This document shows positions 1 through 24,531 of a stretch of DNA of 64,000 bases, piece after piece (position 1 is the first letter of the stretch; each line of letters opens with the position of its first letter). Origin of the DNA: Onchidella celtica (taxonomy: Eukaryota; Mollusca; Gastropoda; Systellommatophora; Onchidiidae); NCBI GenBank assembly GCA_963931925.1, contig OZ007569.1, positions 9,323,207-9,387,206 on the forward strand, written 5' to 3'. Position numbers and translations under genes: made by a program. The notes beneath the pieces were generated by a model, which was not told where the DNA came from, made no database searches, and worked only from the letters and a program-made list of their open reading frames with translations.

Positions 1-1204
1 GGATTGATCATCCATTCCTGATCAAGATTTATATTCCTAGATTCCTCGTCAGCAATGACATTATCTTTGCCTGCAATGTATGCTGCTGATATTGTCACAA
101 ATCCCAGACTGGGAGATGTAATAAGTTATGACAGGACAACAATCACGAACAAACAAGTTAACACTTAACAGAACAATCCATCAGACTCACACATTTATTA
201 CACATAATTATACAGATAATAGCGCAATTACATACATTATATTATTGAAATCTACTGCCGTACAACGGCCTTATTCTCACACACACTTTCCCTCGGATCC
301 ACAATCCGGTAGTTACTCCTAAAGGCACTTCGGCCTCAGCCTCTCCCCTCAGGGTCTTAATAGCACATTAATAACTCACTGGCACCGCCGTCTCTCAATA
401 TCACCTTCCTATTGTCATACACCTTAACACTCCCCTAGCACCTCAGCAGGGCAATAACACATTATCATTTCAATAGACATTATCATTTCAATAGTACATT
501 CTCCCCTCAACATGGCAATAGTGCATTATCACATTCACGCTCATATCTACGTCCCTGTCCGTGGCCTGACTGCCACGACTTTATGTGCCTCTACTGTCCT
601 GCACTGACAGCCTCACTTCTGGCCTATGTGTGGCCTCCGGCCCTATGCTGGCCTATCCCCTGTGCTCATCGAGGTGGCTCTGCGGCCCGTCCTCGACACC
701 TACAAGAATAACATTACATTGGTATAATACCCTACCATTTCTATTCACTCCACCTCTCCTTACAACCCATGAAGCGTACACACACTAGTTCACCTTTCAC
801 TCACCACACATCTTACGGTAACACACCTCCATCGGAGTACACACTACTCACTCGCGCTACAAATCCATGAACTCACTTTCATCTATCGCTCATGGCGCAC
901 ATTGCTATATTCAATATCAAGGACTTCCACATTCCTCACATATACTTATTTACATCATGGTAATAGACGAATATAATATAATACATCAATCATAATAATC
1001 AATCAACATTCTACGTACCAGTCATCACTGGAAAGACTCTCACTAGTCTTCTCGACTGCTTCCCTTATGTCCGCCCGATGGGCTCTTATTCACAGGTCCG
1101 CTCCGTAGGACCTTCTAACTTGCAGTGATAGTAATACATCGCTTTCGCCTCATTCAGACCCCCCCACTACTCACAACAGCACGCTTAACTTATTTGTCTA
1201 CCGT
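1..1204. other. Non-coding stretch, no gene seen
   Basis: No convincing reading frame occurs on either strand; the short frames present show no recognisable domain. It follows the broken RNase H end of the DIRS element. A tyrosine recombinase would be expected here on the minus strand if that element were complete, but none is visible. A small 18-bp unit ending in ATTTCAATAG is repeated twice in tandem at 459-494. The rest is AT-rich with CT-rich patches, and its origin is not recognised. Confidence 0.5.
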
Positions 1205-1640
1205 GAGCCCTTCTTACTCTACACCCGCTCTGTAGCAATCCCCTTAATTGCACTCACTCCACTCGTGACAGATATCCACAAAGATTTACTGATACAATAG
1301 CACCATATTTCTTTAGTTTCATCATTACATTTTTTTTGAGTGACTGGTGCCCATGTTGTTTATTGAAGCAAGTGCAGTTGTACTGTCAGTCATAATCCTT
1401 ATATGACAGTGACAATTTGTAATGTCTTTTGTGAACACCTTCAATGCTAAAAAAGCTGCTTTAATTTCCAGTACATTTATATGTAAAGCAGCTTCTTCAT
1501 TTGACCATTCTCCTCCTGTTCTGACTTTTCCTGAATGACAACCCCATCCTTTCTTAGAGCTGTCTGAATGTATGGTCATTGTTGGCTCACCATGAGATGT
1601 GTCAATCACATTAAAAGATGTCATTATATTGTCTTTCCAC
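1205..1640 (-). pseudogene. DIRS RNase H, frameshifted and 3'-truncated
   Basis: The frame carries IHSDSSKKGWGC (first catalytic Asp), the Glu-containing HINVLEIKAAFLAL, and IMTDSTTALASINNMG (third acidic residue). It stops at 1325 just after a run of eight A's on the minus strand (T's at 1330-1337). Shifting frame at that run gives further DIRS RNase H-like sequence (CND...IWCYCISK..WISV) to about 1205, so the stop is a recent-looking homopolymer slip. Beyond 1205 homology fades and stops accumulate. Confidence 0.75.
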
Positions 1641-2826
1641 CATTCAATTTCTCTGAGAGCTTCAATAGATTTGTTTTTGCTTCAAAATTCCACTTCTTCT
1701 TCTTAAGGCTTTCCTTTTTGTTTTCTTCTAACTCTTTGTACCACAAAGGTCCATACATGACACCAGGGAAACTTGCAACAAATTTCCCAATGATTTTTGC
1801 CAAGTCTCTGATAGTAAGCTCTTTTTTCCCTAAAACCTTTTCACACTCAGTTTTGATGTTTGACTTCTTCTCATCTGTGAGTTTCACTGTCATAGCTACT
1901 GTGTCAATTACAAAACCCAGGTACACAATGCTTGTAGTTGGTTTCAATATACTTCTTGTTGAGTGAACCACAAACCCTAAATTCTGTAATAGTCTGTCTG
2001 TTTCACACACATTATGCATACACTCTTCAACTGTGTCTCCTAGAAGCAGTGTGTCATCTATAAACATTGTGCTTGTTAGTCCCTTGTCATGCAAGAAAGC
2101 CAAAACTGGTTTTAGCAATTTAGTGAACAGCCTCGGGCAACATGCAAGTCCATTTGGAAAAACAGTGAATTTATATAGTTTTTTATCCCATATAAATTTC
2201 AGATAATCTTCATCTGTTTCTCTTATTGGTACACTGAAGTATGCATCTTTGAGATCAACTGAAGCTAAATAGCAGCCTTCCTTTATCAGTTTTAGTGCAA
2301 CTTGTAAAGTATCCATTTTGAAATGATGATACTTAACTGATAAGTTAAACTTTTTAAGGTTTAGTATTATCCTAACCTTGTTATCTTTCTTTGGTCTGCA
2401 GAATATTGGTGAGATAATTTCATTTCTAGAATGTTCACATTCCTGAATCACCTTCTTTTCTATTAGTGTAGCAATTTCTTCCTCCACTGCTTTTCTGTTT
2501 TCCTTATTGCACTGATTTGCAAAATCTACAAATCCACTTTGTTCACTGAGGTTTTTGACATTATCTATTTCCTCAGGTTCCAGCTCTATAATAGCACCCT
2601 TCACTATTTGTAGCACTTCTTTATCATTCGTAATATTCTTCCAATTTGTCAAGTTATTTTTAATTTGACCCGCTGTGAATGATTTTTCTTGTATTAGAAG
2701 TTGCTGCTGATCTATTCTCTCAGAGTCTTTTACTTCTTTATGCAATACATTACTCATGCTGTCTTTGTTTTCGACCATAGTTACACACGACATTCCTTTT
2801 AAGCCGCCACTGTTTTCGTTTTCCAC
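1624..2826 (-). CDS. DIRS reverse transcriptase
   Basis: A 400-codon open frame encodes an RT domain from roughly residue 100 to 340. The motifs in order are FCRPKKDNKVRIILNLKKFN, VDLKDAYFSVPI (first catalytic Asp), FPNGLACCPRLFTKLLKP, FIDDTLLLGD (the YxDD box with Phe-Ile in place of Tyr-x) and VYLGFVIDT. FIDD and this wording are typical of the DIRS/Ngaro branch rather than Gypsy or LINE RTs. The frame stops where the RNase H frame opens one register away, implying a small indel near 1640. No frameshift is seen inside the RT itself. Confidence 0.85.
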   Translation of the reverse strand: MENENSGGLKGMSCVTMVENKDSMSNVLHKEVKDSERIDQQQLLIQEKSFTAGQIKNNLTNWKNITNDKEVLQIVKGAIIELEPEEIDNVKNLSEQSGFVDFANQCNKENRKAVEEEIATLIEKKVIQECEHSRNEIISPIFCRPKKDNKVRIILNLKKFNLSVKYHHFKMDTLQVALKLIKEGCYLASVDLKDAYFSVPIRETDEDYLKFIWDKKLYKFTVFPNGLACCPRLFTKLLKPVLAFLHDKGLTSTMFIDDTLLLGDTVEECMHNVCETDRLLQNLGFVVHSTRSILKPTTSIVYLGFVIDTVAMTVKLTDEKKSNIKTECEKVLGKKELTIRDLAKIIGKFVASFPGVMYGPLWYKELEENKKESLKKKKWNFEAKTNLLKLSEKLNGGKTI

Positions 2827-2837
2827 GTGCGTTTTGT

Positions 2838-3839
2838 TTACTTCCTTGACCCCGACACTCCTTGGCCTCGTTTCTTGTATGGGAAACGTGTCTGATTGGT
2901 GGGGACGGAGTTGTAGCCCCGCCCCCTCCCGCCCAAAAAAAACTTCTTATTGTAGTCTTGCCTGGGGCCTTGGTAGGCGAAGCTGCTCGTTCTCTGCCTC
3001 AATTGATTTTGTCTAAAATTATCCCTCGCATCTTTCATTGCTTTTGCGCTGTCTTCTCCAAACAGTTTGTCACTGTTTACTCTATCAATCTTCTGAAATA
3101 CAATAGCTTTCACATCGTTTGGTAAACATTTGTTTATCTGAAATTTTCTCCTGATAGAAATGTCCTGTTGGGCATGACCCAGAAATGCGCACGCATCTAA
3201 AGAATGTTCCATCACCTGGTTTGCCAGTTTTTTGATTTCATGAACATCTGTTTTGTCGGCCGAAACTGAAGCTGCAAAATCGTGGAGCTTTTCAATACCC
3301 ACTGTGATTGCAGTACATGTAGTGGCTTTGGTAATTTGGCGCTGAACTGCCGTCAGTCTAGCGTCCTCTCTACGCGCATTTCTTCTAGATTGTGTTGAAA
3401 CTTGTGCCATCACATCCTGATTTAGGAGAGGTGGGGCTATGATGTCGCAGTTTTTCGGCACCTTGTACTTTTCGTTTTTATTCTTCAATACATCATCTCC
3501 TAATCTTGCTGAAAACCGCGACGACAGTATTTTGGCGAGTTTCGCATTCAGTTCAGGCCCTCTCTCCCTATCTTCATCTAATTCTTTCTCGAGCTCCGCT
3601 AAAATATCTTCTCCATTATCCTCTTCATTGTCTGGTAATACTAGATAGTCTTCTTCTGCTGCATGAATGCTTATAGCATCATCATCTGCATTAGGCCTAG
3701 ATACTTGCGGTATGTTACCTGCAGTCTGAGGCCTAACCGATCTGGCAACCTCTTTCTTCTTCTCTCTCACTGACCTACTTTCTCGTTCAGATCGAGTGTG
3801 GCTAATGGCTATAACGAGGATTTGCACTGTCGATTTCAT
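2838..3839 (-). CDS. DIRS gag-like protein, C-terminal block
   Basis: A 333-codon frame lies directly upstream of the reverse transcriptase. Its N-terminal third is highly charged and acidic (EEDNGEDILAELEKELDEDR). The middle contains a conserved-looking helical region that mentions LGHAQQDISIRRK and LPNDVKA. The C-terminus is an RGG-like Gly/Arg tail (LGGRGRG) suited to RNA binding. The layout fits the gag/ORF1 of DIRS elements, which bind element RNA. The apparent start falls in the overlap with the previous block, so it is probably not a real initiation site. The stop lies 12 bases before the RT frame begins. Confidence 0.6.
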   Translation of the reverse strand: MKSTVQILVIAISHTRSERESRSVREKKKEVARSVRPQTAGNIPQVSRPNADDDAISIHAAEEDYLVLPDNEEDNGEDILAELEKELDEDRERGPELNAKLAKILSSRFSARLGDDVLKNKNEKYKVPKNCDIIAPPLLNQDVMAQVSTQSRRNARREDARLTAVQRQITKATTCTAITVGIEKLHDFAASVSADKTDVHEIKKLANQVMEHSLDACAFLGHAQQDISIRRKFQINKCLPNDVKAIVFQKIDRVNSDKLFGEDSAKAMKDARDNFRQNQLRQRTSSFAYQGPRQDYNKKFFLGGRGRGYNSVPTNQTRFPYKKRGQGVSGSRK

Positions 3840-4257
3840 CTCCTAGATCTAGTCCTATTTCGAGTTCATCAACATCAACGCCTGTTGATTCTCGGGTTGA
3901 TGATCGCGATCTAGATCTTGATCGAGATCTGCATTTCTTTCGTTCTGGCTCCTCATGTTCCAGATCTTCTCTACTGAATGTTTCATTCGGCATTCTGGGT
4001 CTTTTGCCCTTTCGTTCTTTTTGCCAATTTCCTGACCTAGATCTGGTATTATTCGGGGAATTTTCCCTGACCTTCATCATTGTCACCTCTTGTCGCAATG
4101 AACCTATTTCATGCATCATGTTCTTTATAGCTACTGCTAACGCAGCAGCCCCCGCCTCCTTACTTCCACCCAGTGAGGCGTTATTACTAGATCTAGGATT
4201 TGATCTATCCTGATTTTGATCCTGATCATCTTGATCTATACCAGATTCTAAACCTGA
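3802..4257 (-). pseudogene. DIRS gag, middle block
   Basis: This frame continues gag after the MITE. It encodes a D/Q/N-rich stretch, a region that may be a short coiled coil (about KEAGAAALAVAIKNMMHEIG), and an Arg-Ser repeat tract (SRSRSRSRS) followed by an acidic segment. It ends at a stop at 3802-3804, and the next gag block overlaps it by 38 bases in another frame. This points to a single-base frameshift near 3802-3840, or less likely a programmed shift. DIRS gag proteins are poorly conserved, so the assignment comes from position. Confidence 0.6.
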
Positions 4258-4265
4258 CCCAATAG

Positions 4266-4675
4266 CAGGGTTGCCAGTTTTTTTCAGGACAACTTGCCAA
4301 ATATGTGACAAAAACTTGCCAAATGCTTTAAAAACTTGCCAAATTTGTAAAAATAAGGATTTTAGTCACACGTACTCATAAAATGAAATATTATACATGT
4401 AAATTCTAGAATAAACAAAATTCTGGCTTACCCGGTGTTGTATAATGTTGTTTCTTTCATAATTTTAGAGCCTCTGATATAATGTAATCCTCTCGAGGAC
4501 TTTGAGGAGTGAATGATCAAGAAAGTATGTTAAGGTAATACATGTATATCCAAGTCACAATGCTGAATGCCAAAAAAGTGCCAACGTGCCAACCAATTTG
4601 CTTTCATGCGAACCATGTTCAAAAAGTGCCAAATTTGAACAATTTGGCACTAAAAGTGCCAAACTGGCAACCCTG
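4266..4675. mobile_element. 410-bp hAT-like MITE inserted in DIRS gag
   Basis: The element begins CAGGGTTGCCAG and ends with the exact reverse complement CTGGCAACCCTG. It is flanked by a perfect 8-bp direct repeat CCCAATAG at 4258-4265 and 4676-4683. An 8-bp duplication and CAGGG-type ends are typical of hAT transposons. Inside, the word AACTTGCCAAAT occurs three times near the left end (about 4287-4350) and GTGCCAAA/TTGGCAC words recur near the right end; these may be subterminal transposase-binding repeats. There is no coding capacity, so it is a non-autonomous MITE. It must be younger than the DIRS copy it interrupts. Confidence 0.88.
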
Positions 4676-4683
4676 CCCAATAG

Positions 4684-4801
4684 CGGGATTTGAGTTTAGC
4701 CCCAACATATCTAGATCTAACTCTAAGTTTTCTTCTCTTCCACCCAGAGAAGTCTGACCGGTAGCTTTCCTTCCAACCCCAGGAAGCCTGTCTTTCTCCA
4801 T
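4684..4801 (-). pseudogene. DIRS gag, N-terminal part, cut off by MITE insertion
   Basis: An ATG at 4799-4801 opens a frame that runs in to the inserted element at 4266-4675. The last host residues before the insert read NPAIG, and the same NPAIG reappears at the start of the next gag block because the 8-bp target site was duplicated. Removing the insert and one duplicate would restore the frame, so this is the true gag N-terminus. It has no recognised domain. Confidence rests on the exact duplication rather than on homology. Confidence 0.7.
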
Positions 4802-7800
4802 TTTTGGTCTATCCTTAGACTTTTGAATTTAGGACGTTAACCGATGTGTAGAAAATAGATTCCAGTACGCTAAATCTATTCTTGGGCCTCGATATCTAGA
4901 TCACACCGACAGTGGTCCAATCTACAGATTACGTAATTTTGACCTGGATACCACCAGCACAATCCGATCGCATCTAACGATTTACTAAAAACTTCTCTCA
5001 CCTTTTGTTTGAAAAACAAACTACATCCAATAAACCACACATAAAACTCAAATTAATACACAAAATCCGTCAGAAATTGTTCAAACACGATTACATAATA
5101 CTCCAGAACAAAGAAACACGCGTGGATGACATAATGTTGGAACCGGAAGTGGATGAAATGTAGGACACCGGCCTCTCATTTGGGCCGTAGTGACTGATGG
5201 GTATTGAGGTTAGATTAATTAATTTTTATGTCCATCCATAAAATGGTTCTCTGCTTGCAGATGTTTTAAGCTGTGGAGACAAATTTGCCCTGCAGAATTC
5301 TTTTTGCCAGGCCACAATTAAATATTTGCCACTCTTCCACTATTTCAAATACATGTTATTTTTATCAACTTTTAGTTTTACACTACCTGCACCAATCCAT
5401 CAGTGGATCTGAATTTTGCCTCGTGGCACCAATCACATACAGTACGTATACTGTATGTCAAATGAGGAAAGGTGATGTATGCGCACAACTTGCTTGTTTT
5501 CGTGCGTCTTAAAGGGCTAATGCATTTTAGGTTAGAGGGGAATACTCACAATTGTGTTTCTACTGGATTTTATGTTTGAGGTGAATGTGATTTACATAGT
5601 ACAAGGTTTGAATTGTGTTGATTTTCCAGTTATATCTACTTGATAGTGTTTGTTACCAGCACACTACAAGGCCATAGTAGTTACAGATAAAGTGGGTATT
5701 TGCAGTCCTGACCCAGGTTCAGGTGAAGAGGGGGTTCAAATGCCAATGTGTCAGAATTCAGTGATGGCGGGATTACATTAGAAGAAAAGCTTGAATTCAT
5801 GTTGGAGAAATTGGCATCATTAGACATTGCAGCACCGGCAATGAATGAAGATTTGTTGGCCAGGCATATTGGATTGGATACCTATGTCCAGAGGAATAAT
5901 AAGAGATTGCCTGACACGTGGAAAATGATTTTTAAAGTAACTGGAGCTATTTTTGCAATCTAGAAGTGAGATGCACAAATGCGCCACATCATTAAGAAAA
6001 TCTGATGAGGAGGTCAAATCTGGTGAGCACTGGAAATGGCCAATGAAGCTATGAGTGAGAATAAATGGGGATCTTAAAGCTTTGAGCACTAGGCATTTCA
6101 CTACAGGTGGGGAACTCTCAGCTTGATACCAATTGCAGCTGATTTTGTCTAACGACATTGCAGCTACATGTAGGCCCCCTACATGTATTTGGAATCAAAA
6201 GGGGGTCTGTTCAAACTGTCCAGGGATGATTTGTTGCCATGCTTGCACTATTTTAATTTTATACAGTGTAGGCCCTATATCCACTTTTACTCTCCCTGCA
6301 CCAGTCCATAATTAAGTGGATCTGAATTTTTAAACAGATACAAGGGAATGGTTTTATTGAAGGCTCTTATTTTTTTTGGTCCACTTTCATTGTTCCCACA
6401 CTTTGGAGATGGGTTATTAGTAAAATTACAAAAACACACACAACCTCTAGCTGTCTTATACATGTATACTATCTTCTCCGAGCATGCAAGTCGTTTAAAT
6501 AAAATACCAGCGCAGGCAAAATACAACTCATGTGATTATTATATGCCTGTGGGTGCATTAATGTAATGTAAATTGCATGTGTGAAATGTTTTCAGTTTTA
6601 TCTCAAAATTTGTCATTTCTTGATTAATGTACAATATTTTCATATTTAATTTTTGCATTTCTTATTTAAATCATTCTGGTGAATTTTTTTAAAATCTGCT
6701 TTTCAATTTTCTTCTGTAACACCCCAAACTTGATTGTTCTGCATGTGCACAAAAATGGCACCTATGCCTGTGTCCTGTCTTGACACTGGTGTCATTATTT
6801 TCAAAATGTCATAGATAATGGCTACAACTTTCTTTGGGAAAAAACTCTATTTCCCTCCTTTTCCTTCATTTAGGGGGTTGACCATTGTTTATGTACCTTC
6901 ACCTGGATTCTATGAAAATTTAAAATGCTGATTATCACATGTATCAAGAAATCGCCGACATTTAACTGAGTGCGCATTAAACTAAAATTTCAGCGTTTAT
7001 GATTACTGGTATGCCATGTTTTCTCAGGTCATCATGCATTTTATTTTATCATCATTACACATGTACTTGTACTTGATTATTAATGTAACAGTATTGTAAG
7101 TCTGTAGTAGAGCATCCTGATCCAGTTGTTGTCAGTTGCATTCATTTCTATCATAGTTATACTTGTATAAAATTAGAAAACTATTTTTATTTCACCCTAT
7201 GACATTGGATTGTTCCTGTGCTACTCGATGCTGAACTGGGACCTTTTTTTTTTCTTTTTTGCCATTTTCCTGATTGCTTTCAGTTCACTTTCTGAGTGGG
7301 AATTGTACACCACTAGGAAGGTTTGTAGTAATTATTGTTGACAATTTCACAATGTTCTTCTCATGCATGTAAAAGTACAGTATCCGTATTATGTTTAATA
7401 TATAATACAAAAACATTATAATAAACTTGATTTAATATAAATAGAACTATGATGTTTGTGTTTCATTATGAAATGTCAGAATTAATTGGAGACTGATAGT
7501 GAATGTTTAAGTTTACATGTACCAACTTTTCCATTCTCTCAATCCTAATGATTTCCTGTGTAGTGTTATGATCTCGCAATGAACTCAGCTGTTAAATTTC
7601 AGAGATCCCACAACTCACAGTGCCTTTTCAGGTTGAACAGAGCATTCTCAGATCAACAGTTTTATCGTCTAGATAGAAGGTAACAATAATTGTAGTACAC
7701 CTTAACAAACCTACAGACAAACAAAGATAATTTATATTTATAAACATGTAACAAACGCGACCAGACATCAATATAGATTGAACATCCCATTTATTTTTTA

Positions 7801-8301
7801 ACTCAGTAAGTCAATTTAGTGGTCTCTGGGTGGTTGATAATTGGCTGGTTGGAAGATCACTTCATCTGTTAGGTACGTCATAAAAAAAAAAAAACATTTA
7901 TGTACAAAGTACATGACATGTATTGATTTGGTTCACTTCCGTTTCCAAAAAAGAAGAATTCAAACTCTTGGGAAAACAAAACGTAATTTTATGGCCTTGA
8001 AACTTCGATGGACAAAATCGCTTCAAAATTTCGTAGGGGAACAAGTTGTGTGAGTGTGATCTGTCAAGTGAAACAAATCTACTGATGGTTGGTTACTAAA
8101 CCAAGTTGGATGACCCTAAAAAGAACAGGTACCAGCAGTTTCTCTTTGTATTGCATGTACATGTGTAGTCACAAGCAATGAGTAACTGGCAATAAATAAG
8201 CAACTAAAATACATACATATGTACTGGTAATCTCATAAGAAAAAAACAACAAGAAAACAATGCACGTGACAGAAGAATCTAACAGCACACGCAAGCACAA
8301 C
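4802..8301. other. Intergenic, no gene recognised
   Basis: No reading frame here shows a domain or gene-like splice pattern that I recognise. A small frame at 5748-5963 (plus) has amphipathic Leu/Glu-rich character but no known family. Two imperfect copies of a roughly 45-bp segment (CTGCACCA.TCCAT...TGGATCTGAATTTT) lie at 5376-5418 and 6284-6330. Plus-strand AATAAA lies near 7420. On the minus strand AATAAA near 7790 could serve QPCT polyadenylation, about 0.5 kb beyond its stop codon. Confidence 0.4.
5376..5418. repeat. Imperfect dispersed repeat, second copy at 6284-6330
   Basis: Both copies share CTGCACCA(A/G)TCCAT and TGGATCTGAATTTT in the same orientation and are about 0.9 kb apart. 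The second has a short insertion. The source family is unknown; this could be a fragment of an interspersed element or of a local duplication. Confidence 0.4.
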
Positions 8302-21763
<13,462 letters not shown>

Positions 21764-24523
21764 TGTTGTGTTTTAGTTGATATGGATCTTATTCGCCTCT
21801 GATCTGGAGTAACATGTTACAGCAAGACACACAGGACGTTGAATCAATTCGCAGGCATGTAGGCCTATATAACTTGACAGACAAATGCAATGCGTAATAT
21901 TCTCAGTAAGTTCATCTAAACTGTGACCTGGCGTCTTAATATTATTATGAGGACAACTTCCATGGCTGTCAGGACACGGCCATCAAAGTGGACACATGTT
22001 GAGTAGGGGGTGGACACTGGAGAAATGACCATTGATCCCTACTGTGGCTCAGTTTACGACACTTTGATTACGCTCCAGTTTCTTCGTTAATGGGGTTCAC
22101 AGCTTACTGGGCAGCTATAACCTGAGCTGTTTCTTCTGAAGCAGAAATTGGACATGACAACTTTGGGGTAACGCTCAGTGGGATGCATGCTGGGACAAGG
22201 AATTGCGTGTGAGTGGGGTGACCGTAATAGAAATAGTATTAAGTAAGAAGATATATGTGCACTTGGTGGAGCGTTTTATTAAAAAAAAATTTTTCTAACA
22301 CAGTACTAGCACGAGCAAGACAAAAGCATGTGATGCCCCCTCCTCCACCCCTCTTCCAAAAGAAGTTCAAATTCTTGGGAAAGCGTGACCCCAGGCTCCG
22401 TCAAACTAGTGTTTTGGCTATTAGTTTACTTACTCTGTGGGAGTGGGTGGAGAGTGGGGCCATGCCCAGATCACAAGGCCCAGAGTGTAAGGAGATCAAG
22501 GACCAAGTCAAAGAGCAACAATAACACCCAGACCTCGTTTTCTTCCCCAGTTTTCCTCTCACAAGTTCCTCTAATCTCTCCTGTATATATATTATAATAT
22601 ATATAGAGCTAGCTCTATCTTTCCTACAACTTTTATTGGGCTTGAACGCCAATGCCAGGAGGCATATCAATATGCTTGTAAGTACCTCTCACCATGACGA
22701 TGATCACGACAGAGATTATTACAATAAATACAGTAGATTTGGAGAGATTGCGCAGAATAAGTTTGATTCGAAAACAAGAATATAAAAATGGTACAGATTA
22801 ACGCCCCAAACAGATTGCGGATGGCATGGTTAGACAGACAGATGGACAGTCAGACAGACAGACACTCGATGTGGAAAGAGTTACCTGTAACGTGAACAAG
22901 TGACAGGACGATTGGTAACGAGACTGATCCTCGTCAAGATTGTAAAACAAGCAGAGTAACGATATAATTATCTAGCCCATTAACATACACTATCCATATG
23001 ATAGGTTTAAGTACAGTATGTCTGTCATATGTAGTAGGTCACAGTTATGTTCCTGGATCACATCAAGGCTTGGTGTTAACAGCATCTGTGAAAGATGATT
23101 TTGCCAGGTAGTAAGCATTATACCTAGGTTCAGGGAAATTAAAGATGTAGAGAGATTGGTCAGTCAGTTATCACCAGTGTCGTACTATTTGTTATCACTC
23201 ACCACGTTAAGTTATCGCCTGTACAGGTGAATAGCAAAAAAAAAAAAAAACGGAACTAAGCAAAGTCTGTGTACATGGAGGGAAGCCCAGAAAGCAGTAT
23301 CCCAGCCAGCTACATTACGTCAATCCGACGTAGATTTACGTAGGATTGGTAGGATTAGCGTAAGGATATGGGCTCCCTACATCAAACCAGAGTTGTCACG
23401 ATGTCCTAACCAGTAGATCTACGTAGGAATAATGTTATTACTATGTACAAACTTAACGTCAATCCTACGCTTTGGACTTCCTTAGGGTTACTGGCTGGCA
23501 TATTATATCATCTGAAATGTACTAATCTACACAGAAGAGTTTTCATAAATTTGATTTAAAAAAAAAAAAAGCGGGAACCGGGTATACGGTGTCATGGTCC
23601 ATACTATATCCCAGTTATTTATTGCCCCATGCTCAATGGAAAAAGATTTTTTTCGTTTCTTAGCGCCTCGGTATGGCTCTCTGGCCGCCATTGACGCGGA
23701 CCCGCAACGCATCCTGTCCTCTCTGAGAAAAAAGATCTACAACTTGATTTAATAACGTTTAAACTCGTTTGCAAAACTTTTTCCAGATCTATACAAAACA
23801 ACATTTTGGTAGTTGACCAATGTGTTAAAATTATACATGTATGAATGTATTTAGGTCTATATTAAACCCAACTGCCCTGAATAGGAAACATAAATAAAGA
23901 AATTTAAAGTGTACCCAAAATGGACCTTCCGTAAAACCCAAACTCAAACTCTGACAGCGTCTGATACAACAGTATATTCTTGGATATTATGAGTTGTAAA
24001 AAGATGTACAGATTAAAATATTTTCAGTTCCAAAAGAGTATTCCTCCTTTTTTTCACCCTCCCTCCCAGGAAATGATAGTAGGCCTACATGTAGGCTACC
24101 TTTTGTGCCAATAGAACTGATCCGCGTAAGGGGAAAAACCCAAACGGAATCAGTTGAATACCGGAGGGGTTGATAGTTTACGTTCCTTTGTTTTAAAATG
24201 CTAATGATAGTTTTACGCAAAGTGGGTCATGAAAATGTAACAATATCAATTTCAGATTTCATTTTACAAAATGGGGTGGTTAACACCCCCCCCCCCTCAC
24301 TTGCGTGTTATGTGTGAATTTCGTGTTTACTGATGTCAAAGTTTGGCGTGTTCTCTAAAATGTCAGCCAATGCGGGGACTTAAAGGAAATGAGCTTCGTA
24401 ACAATGTGCTAATCTTAAGCATACTTCACCACGGGCCTTAATAATGGACCGATGTTTTTAAGCAGGCTTACCTGTTTTGAAAAAACAAGTATGGAAGTAA
24501 GGACTGTAAGGCCCAGATAATTA
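21764..24523. other. Intergenic region upstream of QPCT
   Basis: The QPCT promoter is expected just above 21763, but no strong core motif stands out. No coding region was recognised. The stretch holds the MITE-like repeat at 23301-23499, a short GACA-rich run near 22842-22862 and AT-rich palindromes near 22585-22620. Poly-A/poly-C runs occur near 23237 and 24288. Confidence 0.35.
23301..23499. mobile_element. ~200-bp MITE-like element with CCAGCCAG ends
   Basis: The left end CCCAGCCAGCTAC matches the inverted right end GCCAGCCAGTAAC. Internally the words ACGTAGATTTACGTAGGATT, TAGATCTACGTAGGA and CGTCAATCCTACG form further inverted and direct repeats built on CCTACGTA. It is non-coding. Repeats that start CCCAGC and carry ACGT-rich inner repeats are common in aquatic animal genomes, but the superfamily is not clear to me. 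Confidence 0.5.
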
Positions 24524-24531
24524 TAACCATG

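Larger units (their letters stand above)
1205..4801 (-). mobile_element. Decayed DIRS-type retrotransposon (gag-RT-RNase H)
   Basis: Reading on the minus strand, a gag-like region with acidic and RS/RGG-rich tracts is followed by a reverse transcriptase and then RNase H. The RT motifs (YFSVPI, FPNGLACCPRLF, FIDD) and the RNase H wording (HINVLEIKAAF, SINNMG) are those I associate with the DIRS family, which uses a tyrosine recombinase rather than an integrase. The recombinase is not visible beyond position 1205. The four coding blocks lie in different frames and gag is split by an inserted MITE, so this copy is a relic, probably truncated at its 3' side. No terminal repeats were resolved; 4802-5160 could be its 5' end. 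Confidence 0.8.

Noticed and set aside
5748-5963. Small plus-strand frame with Leu/Glu-rich sequence
   Set aside because: No homology recognised, no clear splice or promoter context; left as unassigned.
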